Source: Pedobacter sp. AK013
GTDB lineage: Bacteria > Bacteroidota > Bacteroidia > Sphingobacteriales > Sphingobacteriaceae
Direction: 5' to 3'
Length of the DNA stretch: 64,000 bases
Assembly: GCF_014205835.1 (NCBI RefSeq)
Contig: NZ_JACHCQ010000004.1
Location: 1-64,000, forward strand
Shown here: piece after piece, positions 56,027-64,000 of the stretch
Position numbering within the stretch: position 1 is the stretch's first letter
How the letters are laid out: every line of letters begins with the position of its first letter
Notes under the pieces: generated by a model
Told to the model about the DNA's origin: nothing
The model's database searches: none
The model's input: only the letters and a program-made list of their open reading frames with translations
Translations under genes and position numbers: made by a program

Positions 56027-58411
56027 ATGTTCGTACTAAAAAGAGATGGCCGCAAAGAAGCGGTGCAATTTGACAAAATCACAGCCCGTATTCAAAAGTT
56101 GTGCTATGGTTTAAATTCAGATCTGGTAGATCCGATCGATGTAGCCAAAAAGGTTATCGAAGGTTTATATGATGGTGTAACCACGTCGGAGTTGGATAAC
56201 CTTGCCGCAGAAACTGCAGCATCGCTAACAACGAAGCACCCTGATTATGCTTTGCTGGCATCGCGTATTGCGGTTTCGAACTTGCATAAAAATACTACTA
56301 AATCATTCTCGGGTACGATGAAAATGTTGTACGAATATTTCGACCCGAAAGCGCAGAAAGAGGCTCCTCTTATTGCTGATGATGTTTATGAGATCATAGA
56401 AAAAAACAAGGATATTTTAGATAGTTCTATCATTTACGACCGCGATTTCGGCTTCGATTATTTCGGTTTCAAAACTTTAGAAAAATCTTACCTTTTAAAA
56501 GTTAATGGTCAGATTGTAGAGCGCCCCCAACATTTGTTTATGCGTGTTTCTGTTGGTATCCACAAAGAAGATATCGAGAGTGCAATTAAAACCTATAACT
56601 TAATGAGCGAGCGTTGGTTTACACACGCTACGCCAACTTTGTTTAATGCAGCTACACCAAAACCGCAAATGTCATCATGTTTCTTGTTAACTATGCAAGA
56701 TGATAGCATCGAAGGTATTTACGATACTTTAAAACAAACAGCTAAAATTTCGCAAAGTGCTGGTGGTATTGGTCTAAGCATCCACAACATCCGCGCAACA
56801 GGATCGTACATTGGTGGAACAAACGGCACAAGTAACGGTATTATCCCAATGTTACGTGTATTTAATGATACTGCACGTTATGTAGATCAGGGTGGGGGTA
56901 AACGTAAAGGTGCTTTTGCCATCTATTTAGAGCCTTGGCATGCAGATGTTTTCGAATTCTTAGATCTTCGTAAAAACCATGGTAAAGAAGAAATGCGCGC
57001 GCGCGATTTGTTCTATGCCCTTTGGATTAACGATTTGTTTATGCAACGTGTTAAAGATAATGGCGATTGGACCTTATTCTGCCCGCACGAAGCACCAGGT
57101 TTGGCAGATTGTTTCGGAAAAGAATTCGAAGAACTTTACACTAAATACGAAGCAGAAGGCCGTGGTCGTAAAACCATTAAAGCACAAGAACTTTGGTTTG
57201 CTATCTTAGATTCGCAGATCGAAACTGGTACGCCATACATGTTGTTTAAAGATGCCGCGAACAGCAAATCTAACCAACAGAACTTAGGTACCATTAAAAG
57301 TTCTAACTTATGTACCGAAATTATTGAGTATACTTCTAAAGATGAAGTTGCGGTTTGTAACTTAGCATCATTGGCTTTACCTCGTTTCGTAATCAACGGA
57401 CAATTTGATCACCAAAAATTATACGATGTAACCTATCAGGCTACTTTAAACCTGAACAAAATCATCGATCATAACTATTATCCTGTTCAGGAAGCTGAAA
57501 ACTCTAACATGCGCCATCGTCCCGTTGGTTTAGGTGTACAAGGGTTGGCTGATGCCTTTATCTTATTACGTTTGCCTTTCGAAAGTGATGAGGCTAAACG
57601 TTTGAATAAAGATATTTTCGAGACGATTTATTTTGCTTCGATGACAGCTTCACACGATTTAGCGGTGAAACATGGTCCTTATCAAACGTTTAAAGGTTCT
57701 CCATTGTCTAAAGGTAAATTCCAGTTCGATTTATGGAATGTTACGCCAGATAGCGGCCGTTGGGACTGGAATGCATTGCGCAAAAAAGTAGTTAAAGATG
57801 GGGTTTACAACTCATTATTGGTTGCGCCAATGCCAACTGCATCTACTTCTCAGATTTTAGGTAACAACGAATGTTTCGAACCATATACCTCTAACATTTA
57901 CACCCGTCGTGTATTAAGTGGAGAGTTTGTAGTGGTAAACAAACATTTATTGAAAGACTTAGTTGCATTAGGTTTATGGAACAATGATATGAAAAACCAG
58001 ATCATTTTGGCTAACGGTTCAATCCAGGCTATTGATTCCATTCCAGATTATATTAAAGAATTGTATAAAACCGTTTGGGAGATCAAGATGCGTAATATCA
58101 TCGATATGGCTGCCGATCGTGGTGCCTATATCTGCCAGTCGCAATCGTTAAACTTGTTCGTAAATGCACCAAATACATCAAAATTAACTTCAATGCACTT
58201 CTATGCATGGGAAAAAGGTTTAAAAACTGGTATGTATTACTTGCGTACACAAGCCGCTTCTCAGGCAGTTAAATTTACAGTAGAGAATCAAGGTGGTAAA
58301 GCAATTGAAGCCGTTATCCCTGCTGAAATGACACAAGATCAGGTTGCAGAAGAAATCGTTGACGGACCAGTTTGTTCAATGGAAGAAGGTTGCATTAGTT
58401 GCTCAGGTTAG
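56027..58411 (+). CDS. nrdA: ribonucleoside-diphosphate reductase alpha subunit
   Basis: A 794-residue R1 protein with N-terminal ATP-cone (about 1-90, [22 protein letters not shown]), the barrel with redox cysteines in SSCFLLTM and NLCTEI...CNLASLA, and the C-terminal shuttle cysteines [12 protein letters not shown]. It reduces ribonucleoside diphosphates. The ATP-cone implies allosteric activity control by ATP and dATP. It pairs with the upstream nrdB. A full 61-bp repeat follows 11 nt after the stop. Confidence 0.96.
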   Translation: MFVLKRDGRKEAVQFDKITARIQKLCYGLNSDLVDPIDVAKKVIEGLYDGVTTSELDNLAAETAASLTTKHPDYALLASRIAVSNLHKNTTKSFSGTMKMLYEYFDPKAQKEAPLIADDVYEIIEKNKDILDSSIIYDRDFGFDYFGFKTLEKSYLLKVNGQIVERPQHLFMRVSVGIHKEDIESAIKTYNLMSERWFTHATPTLFNAATPKPQMSSCFLLTMQDDSIEGIYDTLKQTAKISQSAGGIGLSIHNIRATGSYIGGTNGTSNGIIPMLRVFNDTARYVDQGGGKRKGAFAIYLEPWHADVFEFLDLRKNHGKEEMRARDLFYALWINDLFMQRVKDNGDWTLFCPHEAPGLADCFGKEFEELYTKYEAEGRGRKTIKAQELWFAILDSQIETGTPYMLFKDAANSKSNQQNLGTIKSSNLCTEIIEYTSKDEVAVCNLASLALPRFVINGQFDHQKLYDVTYQATLNLNKIIDHNYYPVQEAENSNMRHRPVGLGVQGLADAFILLRLPFESDEAKRLNKDIFETIYFASMTASHDLAVKHGPYQTFKGSPLSKGKFQFDLWNVTPDSGRWDWNALRKKVVKDGVYNSLLVAPMPTASTSQILGNNECFEPYTSNIYTRRVLSGEFVVVNKHLLKDLVALGLWNNDMKNQIILANGSIQAIDSIPDYIKELYKTVWEIKMRNIIDMAADRGAYICQSQSLNLFVNAPNTSKLTSMHFYAWEKGLKTGMYYLRTQAASQAVKFTVENQGGKAIEAVIPAEMTQDQVAEEIVDGPVCSMEEGCISCSG

Positions 58412-58422
58412 TCTCGAATAAT

Positions 58423-58483
58423 CGTCATGCTGAATTTAGTTCAGCATCTATCAAGCAGATCCTGAAACAAGTTCAGGATGACG
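58423..58483. repeat. 61-bp double-hairpin repeat, copy 2
   Basis: The outer CGTCA pairs with TGACG; inside are ATGCTGAA/TTCAGCAT and ATCCTGAA/TTCAGGAT. It has the same length as copy 1 (33791-33851) with compensatory changes. It starts 12 nt after the nrdA stop and could act as a bidirectional terminator or mRNA-stability element. Confidence 0.75.
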
Positions 58484-58651
58484 AATCTAATAATATCGTA
58501 AGGTTTTGGGCAAATGCTCAAAACCTTATTTTTTGTCCTTACTTTTGTGTTTAGTTCAATAGTTCATTCGCCATTGGTTCATTGGTTTTAAAAAAGCCAA
58601 TAGAGAATTTCACTAATGACTAATGAACCCGCGAACAATTGAATATTAAAA

Positions 58652-58873
58652 ATGTCTGCACATTTCCATAGCGCCAAACACGAAATCATTCCCTGCGAAA
58701 GATGTGGAACCGCTATTGAGTGCAAAGCAAATGCTTATACCAAGTGCCAGTGCAGTGTGGTACAGCTTAGTATAAACGAAGTACAGCATATCTCTGAGCT
58801 GTACGATGGCTGTCTCTGCGCCAAATGCCTGTTTGAGTTACAGCAAGAGTATCGGGAAGAAATTGGCTTATAA
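58652..58873 (+). CDS. small cysteine-rich CWC-type protein
   Basis: A 73-residue protein with nine cysteines arranged as CERC, C, CQC and CLCAKC. It fits the cysteine-rich CWC family (small zinc-binding-like proteins of unknown role). The CQCS...L segment after the first zinc-ribbon-like pair supports this. It is a single gene after nrdA, in the same direction, 240 nt downstream. Function is unknown. Confidence 0.8.
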   Translation: MSAHFHSAKHEIIPCERCGTAIECKANAYTKCQCSVVQLSINEVQHISELYDGCLCAKCLFELQQEYREEIGL

Positions 58874-59293
58874 AACTTATGATCTCTGTATCTTAGTGTT
58901 TAAAATCATTTGAAAAGTGAGTTCCTGCACTTTTGGGTTAGCCCCAAGTCTCACAGGTGTACTCCAATCTGGTCATTGATATAGGTCTAAAAAAGGACAT
59001 GTTTTTCCTATTAATTGTAATTTGTACATTTAAAATTTCCCCCGCTATATCATAAAACCTAAAAGGGTAGTTTTTAGCGTTTATAAGCGTTTAGCTGGGG
59101 TAATCTTCAAAATGTCATCTGCAGTTGGTTCTTTACTTTCATTCGATCCTACATCGTCTTTTAGGCCTTAGAATCAATAAAAAATAGTTTAAAAATAAGT
59201 GTTAAAAACAGTAACAAAGCACACCGTTTGATATCTATATCGTGCTTGATAAATGGTTTATCGAGTTTAAAAAACAGAAAAATACAAAACATT
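58874..59293. other. intergenic gap before the flotillin gene
   Basis: Contains a small TTGGGTTAGCCCCAA-type hairpin near 58936 and AT-rich sequence. A 22-residue upstream extension of the flotillin frame from TTG 59228 is open but not conserved. No other gene or clear promoter is seen. Confidence 0.5.
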
Positions 59294-61261
59294 ATGGAAG
59301 CGCTCATTTCTAATTATTGGTGGGTTTTAGTGGCACTGTTGTGCGTGGTTTTATACAAATATATTTTACGTTTCTTATTCGGGATGGTGATTGTACCCGA
59401 AGATAGAATTGGGTTGATTACCAAAAAATTCGTGCTCTTTGGCTCCGACCGGGAGCTGCCCGATGGACGGATTATCGCTATTAAAGGCGAAGCTGGTTTC
59501 CAGGGAAAAACTCTGGCGCCAGGGTTATATTTTGGGATGTGGTTCTGGCAGTACAGCGTAACCATGGAACAATTTACCATCATCCCGGAAGGTAAAATCG
59601 GGCTGATTATGGCCAAAGATGGAGCAGAGATCCCAACAGGGAATATCCTCGGACAAAAAGTGGAGTCTGATAATTTTCAGGATGCCGTGAAATTCCTCGA
59701 AAATGGCGGTCAGAGAGGTCGGCAAACCTCTTATATTACCTCGGGTTCTTATCGTATCAATACCATGTTATTTCAGGTCTCGGTTACTGATATGATCCGG
59801 ATTCAGGAAAGTATGGTAGGTATTGTAACTACTTTGGATGGCTTGCCTATTGAGGCCAATCAGATTGCCGGTAAACTGGTAGAGGGGCATAATAATTTTC
59901 AGGATTTTGATGCCTTTGTTAAACAAGGTGGTAACCGCGGTTTGCAGCCGCAGGTAATTTTAGCCGGTTCTTATAACCTCAATCCCTGGGCTATTCAGTT
60001 AGAAGAAATCCCCATGACTGAAATTGCCATTGGTTATGTAGGAGTAGTGATTTCATTCATTGGTAAAGAAGGAGATGATTTAACTGGTGTCGATTTTAAA
60101 CATGGAAATATTGTGGCTAAAGGATCGAAAGGGGTTTGGCTGGAACCACTTGGCCCTGGTAAATACCCAATTAATAAGTACATTATGAAGGTAGAACTGG
60201 TGCCTACAACCAATTTGGTATTGAACTGGGCATCGGCACGCAGCGAAGCACACAATCTGGATAAAAACCTATCCACCATTACTGTGCGTTCGAGAGATGG
60301 TTTCCCGTTTAATTTAGATGTGGCACAGATTATCCACGTGCCTACTACCGAAGCACCTAAAGTAATTGCCCGTTTTGGTAATATGGTAAATCTGGTTTCG
60401 CAGGTTTTGGAACCTACTATTGGTAACTATTTCCGTAACTCTGCACAAGGCAGTGATGTAATTGCTTTCTTGAGTACCCGTAAAGAGCGTCAGGAATCGG
60501 CTAAAGAACACATTCGGAAGGTGCTTGATGAATATAATGTAAACGCGGTGGATACGCTAATCGGTGATATTGTTCCGCCAGAGTCTTTAATGAAAACCTT
60601 AACTGACCGTAAAATTGCGGAAGAGCAAAAGGTTACTTACGAAACCCAAAAACAGGCCCAAGAAACACGTCAGGGGATGGAGAAAGAAACAGCGATTGCT
60701 GATATGCAAAAAGATATTGTGAAAGCACAACAAAGTGTAGAGATTGCCGAACGTACTGCAAGTGCAACGGTAAAAAAATCAGAAGGTGATGCGGCCGGAG
60801 TAAAACTGGCAGTAGGAGCAGAGGCTGAGGCCACTAAAATGAGGGCGCATGCAGAAGCAGAAGCAACCAAAGCAAGAGCACAGGCCGATTCGGAAGCGAT
60901 TAAGTTAAGAGCGTCAGCAGAAGCAGAGCAGATTTCGTTAACTGGCAGTGCCGAAGCGGGTAAAATTTTAGCCGTAGGTAAATCAACTGCCGAGGCTTAT
61001 GAGCTTGCTGTTAAGGCTTTGGGTGGCGAAAACTTTACCCGTTATAAAATTACAGAAGAGTTATCTAAAGGTAACGTGAAACTGATTCCTGACGTGTTGA
61101 TTGGTGGTAGTGGCGGTAATCATGGAGGATCGGCTATGGATGGCCTACTGGGCTTGAAACTAATGGAACTCATGGATCCCGAAAAACGTAAAGAGGTAGT
61201 TGCCGTAGCGGGAATTGTAGAAACAAAACCAAAACCTAAAAAGGATAATATTAATCCTTAA
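59294..61261 (+). CDS. flotillin-like SPFH domain membrane protein
   Basis: A 655-residue protein using the ATG at 59294 (MEALISNYWWVLVALLCVVLYKYI). It has an N-terminal membrane helix (about 8-24), an extended SPFH/band-7 region, and a long alanine/glutamate-rich coiled coil (about 440-590, with AEAEATKARAQADSEAIKLRASAEAE). Flotillins scaffold membrane microdomains. The doubled internal segment with IRIQESMVGIVTTLDGLPIEANQIAGKLVEG and the earlier EGKIGLIMAKDGAEIPTGNILGQKVES suggests an internal duplication. It is followed by a terminator and a small membrane protein. Confidence 0.9.
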   Translation: MEALISNYWWVLVALLCVVLYKYILRFLFGMVIVPEDRIGLITKKFVLFGSDRELPDGRIIAIKGEAGFQGKTLAPGLYFGMWFWQYSVTMEQFTIIPEGKIGLIMAKDGAEIPTGNILGQKVESDNFQDAVKFLENGGQRGRQTSYITSGSYRINTMLFQVSVTDMIRIQESMVGIVTTLDGLPIEANQIAGKLVEGHNNFQDFDAFVKQGGNRGLQPQVILAGSYNLNPWAIQLEEIPMTEIAIGYVGVVISFIGKEGDDLTGVDFKHGNIVAKGSKGVWLEPLGPGKYPINKYIMKVELVPTTNLVLNWASARSEAHNLDKNLSTITVRSRDGFPFNLDVAQIIHVPTTEAPKVIARFGNMVNLVSQVLEPTIGNYFRNSAQGSDVIAFLSTRKERQESAKEHIRKVLDEYNVNAVDTLIGDIVPPESLMKTLTDRKIAEEQKVTYETQKQAQETRQGMEKETAIADMQKDIVKAQQSVEIAERTASATVKKSEGDAAGVKLAVGAEAEATKMRAHAEAEATKARAQADSEAIKLRASAEAEQISLTGSAEAGKILAVGKSTAEAYELAVKALGGENFTRYKITEELSKGNVKLIPDVLIGGSGGNHGGSAMDGLLGLKLMELMDPEKRKEVVAVAGIVETKPKPKKDNINP

Positions 61262-61281
61262 TCGGTTTTAAATTAAAACCG

Positions 61282-61309
61282 AAAGCCCTGGCGTAAACTG
61301 GGGCTTTTT
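61282..61309 (+). terminator. terminator after the flotillin gene
   Basis: Arms AAAGCCC and GGGCTTT followed by TT; a second hairpin TCGGTTTTA/TAAAACCGA lies just before (61262-61282). Confidence 0.7.
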
Positions 61310-61352
61310 ATCTTAATTTTCGATGCTTTAATTTCCAACTATAAAACTAAAA

Positions 61353-61871
61353 ATGAATAATAGGAAGATTACGTTTTTTATTGTTTTACTAATTGCTATT
61401 AGTGGCTTTTTAATTTTCTATCCATTACGGTTTGATTTATATGAATGTGCCAAAGCGAAGAAGATAATCGATTATATCACTTTATCAGTGGGTATATCTG
61501 GAATGATATATTTTATTTATCGCAAACTTAAAAGTGGCGATTACATTTTATTGGATTCGATGGTGAAAACATTATTCCTCATCATTATAATCTATTTTAT
61601 TGTAGTGAGGAGTTTGTTAGGTTGCGCATTAACTTTTATGAATTCGATATATGAAAGAAATGAAGTTGTTAAAATTAAGGGGGTTGTAATAAAGAAAATC
61701 GAAAAAAAAGGGCGTTATAAATCAGTTGATTTATATGAACTTACCATACAGGACCAAACAGGGAGGGAAATAATCCTTGAAACGAAACCCAGTATCCTTA
61801 AAAACTATGTTTTAAACGATAGGGTAGAGATCGACATGAAAAAAGGAATCTTAAACTTGTTATACAGGTAG
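61353..61871 (+). CDS. hypothetical membrane protein
   Basis: A 172-residue protein with three hydrophobic segments (about 8-24, 41-57 and 72-92), then a charged C-terminal half (RNEVVKIKGVVIKKIEKKGRYKSVDLYELTIQDQTGREIILETKP) with the feel of a small beta-barrel or OB-like fold. I recognise no named family. It follows the flotillin terminator in the same direction, and a partnership with flotillin (NfeD-like proteins have a helix-rich half plus an OB fold) is possible but the sequence does not show it clearly. Confidence 0.65.
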   Translation: MNNRKITFFIVLLIAISGFLIFYPLRFDLYECAKAKKIIDYITLSVGISGMIYFIYRKLKSGDYILLDSMVKTLFLIIIIYFIVVRSLLGCALTFMNSIYERNEVVKIKGVVIKKIEKKGRYKSVDLYELTIQDQTGREIILETKPSILKNYVLNDRVEIDMKKGILNLLYR

Positions 61872-61957
61872 GCAACAGTAAAAGAAAGCTGGTTCTAATT
61901 ACATTTACTTTTTTATATAACTTACAACCGCAGCCCCTATACCTTAAACCTTTTTAG

Positions 61958-61965
61958 TAACTTTG
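61958..61965 (+). promoter_or_regulatory. -7 element upstream of aguB
   Basis: TAACTTTG matches TAnnTTTG, about 90 nt before aguB; no TTTG at the expected -33 spacing. Confidence 0.4.
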
Positions 61966-62055
61966 CAGCCGATTTAGAATGATAGAATTTTGAATGGCTG
62001 AATGATACTGTGAAAGTACACATTCAACCGTTCTCTCATCCAATAATTTTAAAAA

Positions 62056-62931
62056 ATGAAGAAGGTAAAAGTTGGCTTGGTGCAGATGAGCTGTACTAAA
62101 GATAAGCAGGAAAATTTAGATAAAGCGATTACGAAAGTAAGGGAAGCCGCTGCAAAAGGTGCACAGATTGTGTGTTTGCAAGAGCTTTTTACTTCTTTGT
62201 ATTTCTGTGATGTTGAAGATTACGACAATTTCGACTTAGCTGAAGCTATTCCAGGGCCATCTACTGATGCTTTACAGGTGGTAGCGAAAGAATTGGGTGT
62301 GGTAATTATTGCTTCTTTGTTTGAGAAACGTGCTGAAGGTTTGTATCACAATACCGCAGCTGTTTTAGATGCCGACGGTTCATATTTAGGTAAATACCGT
62401 AAAATGCATATTCCTGATGACCCTGCTTTCTACGAAAAGTTCTATTTCACCCCAGGCGACTTGGGTTACAAGGTATTCCAAACCAAGTTTGCTAAAATTG
62501 GTATCCTGATCTGTTGGGATCAATGGTATCCTGAAGCTTCACGTATTACGGCTTTAATGGGTGCCGATATCATGTTCTATCCGACCGCAATTGGCTGGGC
62601 GACTGACCAGGATGAAGAAACCAATCAAGATCAATACAATGCTTGGCAAACGATCCAACGTTCGCATGCAGTTGCAAACGGTGTGCCTGTAGTAAGTGTA
62701 AACCGTGTAGGTTTTGAGCAAGATGGTGCAATGAAATTCTGGGGTGGAAGTTTCGCCACAAATGGACAGGGCAAAATACTTTATTTGGGTTCTCACGATC
62801 AGGAAGAAACCGAGGTGGTTGAACTCGATTTATCAGAATCTGATTTCTTCCGGAAACACTGGCCTTTTTTAAGGGATAGAAGAATAGATTCTTACCAGCC
62901 GATTACTAAGAGATATATTGATGGCGACTAA
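62056..62931 (+). CDS. aguB: N-carbamoylputrescine amidohydrolase
   Basis: A 291-residue carbon-nitrogen hydrolase with the catalytic E-K-C triad visible: Glu in LQELFTSLYF, Lys in KYRKMHIPDDP and Cys in ILICWDQWYPEASR. The length and the WYPEASR and WPFLRDRRIDSYQ segments match AguB. It converts N-carbamoylputrescine to putrescine, CO2 and ammonia. An agmatine deiminase gene follows after 76 nt, so the two make the agmatine-to-putrescine route. Confidence 0.95.
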   Translation: MKKVKVGLVQMSCTKDKQENLDKAITKVREAAAKGAQIVCLQELFTSLYFCDVEDYDNFDLAEAIPGPSTDALQVVAKELGVVIIASLFEKRAEGLYHNTAAVLDADGSYLGKYRKMHIPDDPAFYEKFYFTPGDLGYKVFQTKFAKIGILICWDQWYPEASRITALMGADIMFYPTAIGWATDQDEETNQDQYNAWQTIQRSHAVANGVPVVSVNRVGFEQDGAMKFWGGSFATNGQGKILYLGSHDQEETEVVELDLSESDFFRKHWPFLRDRRIDSYQPITKRYIDGD

Positions 62932-62962
62932 GCTTAAAGACCAAAGCATAAAACGAGAATCC

Positions 62963-62986
62963 ATGGTTCGTGTCCTCACGGACCAT
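62963..62986 (+). promoter_or_regulatory. hairpin between aguB and aguA
   Basis: ATGGTTCGTG pairs with CACGGACCAT (one G-U) around TCCT, 21 nt before the aguA ATG. It starts with an ATG in frame with aguA, so an alternative start exists inside the hairpin. Confidence 0.45.
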
Positions 62987-63007
62987 TCATTTTATAAATT
63001 AAATCAG

Positions 63008-64000
63008 ATGTCAAATTTCCCTCCTAGAGAAAATTTAAATATTAATCAATTCGATTATTCTCCAAAGCAGCAGGGTTATGCTTTTCCTGCCGAGTGGGCC
63101 AAGCATGAAGCTACCTGGTTGAGCTGGCCGCATAAAGAAGCTTCATGGCCTGGAAAGATCGAAACAATTTACGAACCGTATTGCCAGTTTATTAAAGCTG
63201 TTGCTGAAGGTGAAAAGGTACGCATCAATGTTAAGGATGAAGAAATGAAAGCTTTTGCGGTTTCTGAATTAACAAAAATAGGTGCCGATTTAAGCCAGAT
63301 TAAATTTTATTTCAACGAAACCAACGATGCCTGGTGCCGTGACCATGGTCCTGCAATTGTGCTGAAAGGAAATGAAAAAGCTGTTGTAGATTGGGGATAC
63401 AATGCCTGGGGTGGAAAATATCCACCATTTGATCTAGACGACGTTGTGCCAACTAAAATTGCCAAACATTTCAATCTGCCTTTATTTACACCAGATATTG
63501 TGATGGAAGGAGGTTCAGTAGAGTTTAATGGTGCCGGAACAGTTTTAACCACAACAGCCTGTTTATTGAACAAAAACCGTAATCCACATTTAACCAAAGC
63601 GCAGATTGAACAATATTTGCTAGAATATTATGGCCAAGATCAGGTATTATGGTTGGGTGATGGAATTGTTGGAGATGATACGGATGGCCATATTGATGAT
63701 ATTACGCGTTTTGTAAATGAAGACACGGTTTTAACTGTTGTAGAAAGCAACCCGCTGGATGAAAATTATATCTTGTTACAAGAGAATCTAGAGGCCCTAA
63801 AAGCCATGAAGCTTAAAGATGGTAGACCATTGAACATTGTTGAATTGCCAATGCCTTCGCCAGTTATTCATGAAGATACTCGTTTGCCTGCCTCATATGC
63901 AAACTTTTACATTGCCAATGCAGCAGTAATTGTTCCGATTTTTAACGATGTAAACGACCAGAAAGCTTTAGATATTATTCAAGATTGTTTCCCTGATCGG
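63008..64000 (+). CDS. aguA: agmatine deiminase, 3' end cut by window
   Basis: The frame opens at ATG 63008 and stays open to the last base (331 codons of an expected ~350). Family marks are WLSWPHKEASWPGK, the active-site AWCRDHGP, EGGSVEFNGAGT and GDDTDGHIDDITRF with the catalytic histidine. The nucleophile cysteine near the C-terminus lies beyond the window. It hydrolyses agmatine to N-carbamoylputrescine and ammonia, feeding AguB. An in-frame ATG at 62963, inside a hairpin, would add 15 residues with no conservation. Confidence 0.94.
   Translation, partial: MSNFPPRENLNINQFDYSPKQQGYAFPAEWAKHEATWLSWPHKEASWPGKIETIYEPYCQFIKAVAEGEKVRINVKDEEMKAFAVSELTKIGADLSQIKFYFNETNDAWCRDHGPAIVLKGNEKAVVDWGYNAWGGKYPPFDLDDVVPTKIAKHFNLPLFTPDIVMEGGSVEFNGAGTVLTTTACLLNKNRNPHLTKAQIEQYLLEYYGQDQVLWLGDGIVGDDTDGHIDDITRFVNEDTVLTVVESNPLDENYILLQENLEALKAMKLKDGRPLNIVELPMPSPVIHEDTRLPASYANFYIANAAVIVPIFNDVNDQKALDIIQDCFPDR

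Overview
The window is an AT-rich chromosomal segment from a member of the Bacteroidota, most likely a Sphingobacteriaceae genome close to Pedobacter. The evidence is two SusC/SusD pairs with carbohydrate enzymes, GH97 and GH29 glycosidases, TAnnTTTG-type -7 promoter elements, almost no Shine-Dalgarno sequences, BshC of bacillithiol synthesis, DUF4293 and DUF5683 proteins, and several families of short palindromic intergenic repeats. The genus is inferred from gene content and style, not from a database search.

Layout. 1-415: the edge of an ISAon1-type insertion sequence. 459-8371: envelope and stress genes (YdcF-like, YtxH, OsmC), a DUF2130 coiled-coil protein with a visible PD-(D/E)XK-like core, a SusB-like GH97 alpha-glucosidase with a perfect 22-bp palindrome inside its signal-peptide codons, a thioesterase and an orphan histidine kinase. 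8372-9088: a gene-free stretch built from direct and nested inverted repeats. 9089-14733: a flavin reductase, then parA-parB-DUF5683-dapB-lepB. 15329-37367: a polysaccharide-utilisation region made of susC-susD-FAS1-like lipoprotein-DUF5007-like lipoprotein, a ROK regulator, a second susC-susD (SusD-like_2 type), a GH29 fucosidase and a GH3 enzyme with a PA14 insert; an Ldh-type oxidoreductase, bshC and a second GH29 follow on the other strand. 37646-51223: housekeeping genes (DEAD-box helicase with RGG tail, truA, ABC exporter, isoaspartyl peptidase/asparaginase, dicarboxylate symporter, rlmF, VIT1-like transporter, sucD). 51627-64000: MsrB lipoprotein, S1 sulfatase, RlpA-like protein, nrdB-nrdA, a small Cys-rich protein, flotillin, and aguB-aguA of putrescine synthesis, the last cut by the window end.

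How the genes work together. The two SusCD pairs would import glycans or oligosaccharides; the GH29 and GH3 enzymes would trim alpha-L-fucose and beta-linked residues; the ROK protein between the pairs is the likely local regulator. A sulfatase (52309-53856) lies far away and is not clearly part of this set. I found no rRNA, tRNA, CRISPR array, prophage, toxin-antitoxin pair or recognised defence island. The least explained signals are non-coding: a 61-bp double-hairpin repeat with compensatory changes between copies, a 191-nt nested inverted repeat, a 128-bp MITE-like element, and the palindrome in the GH97 gene.
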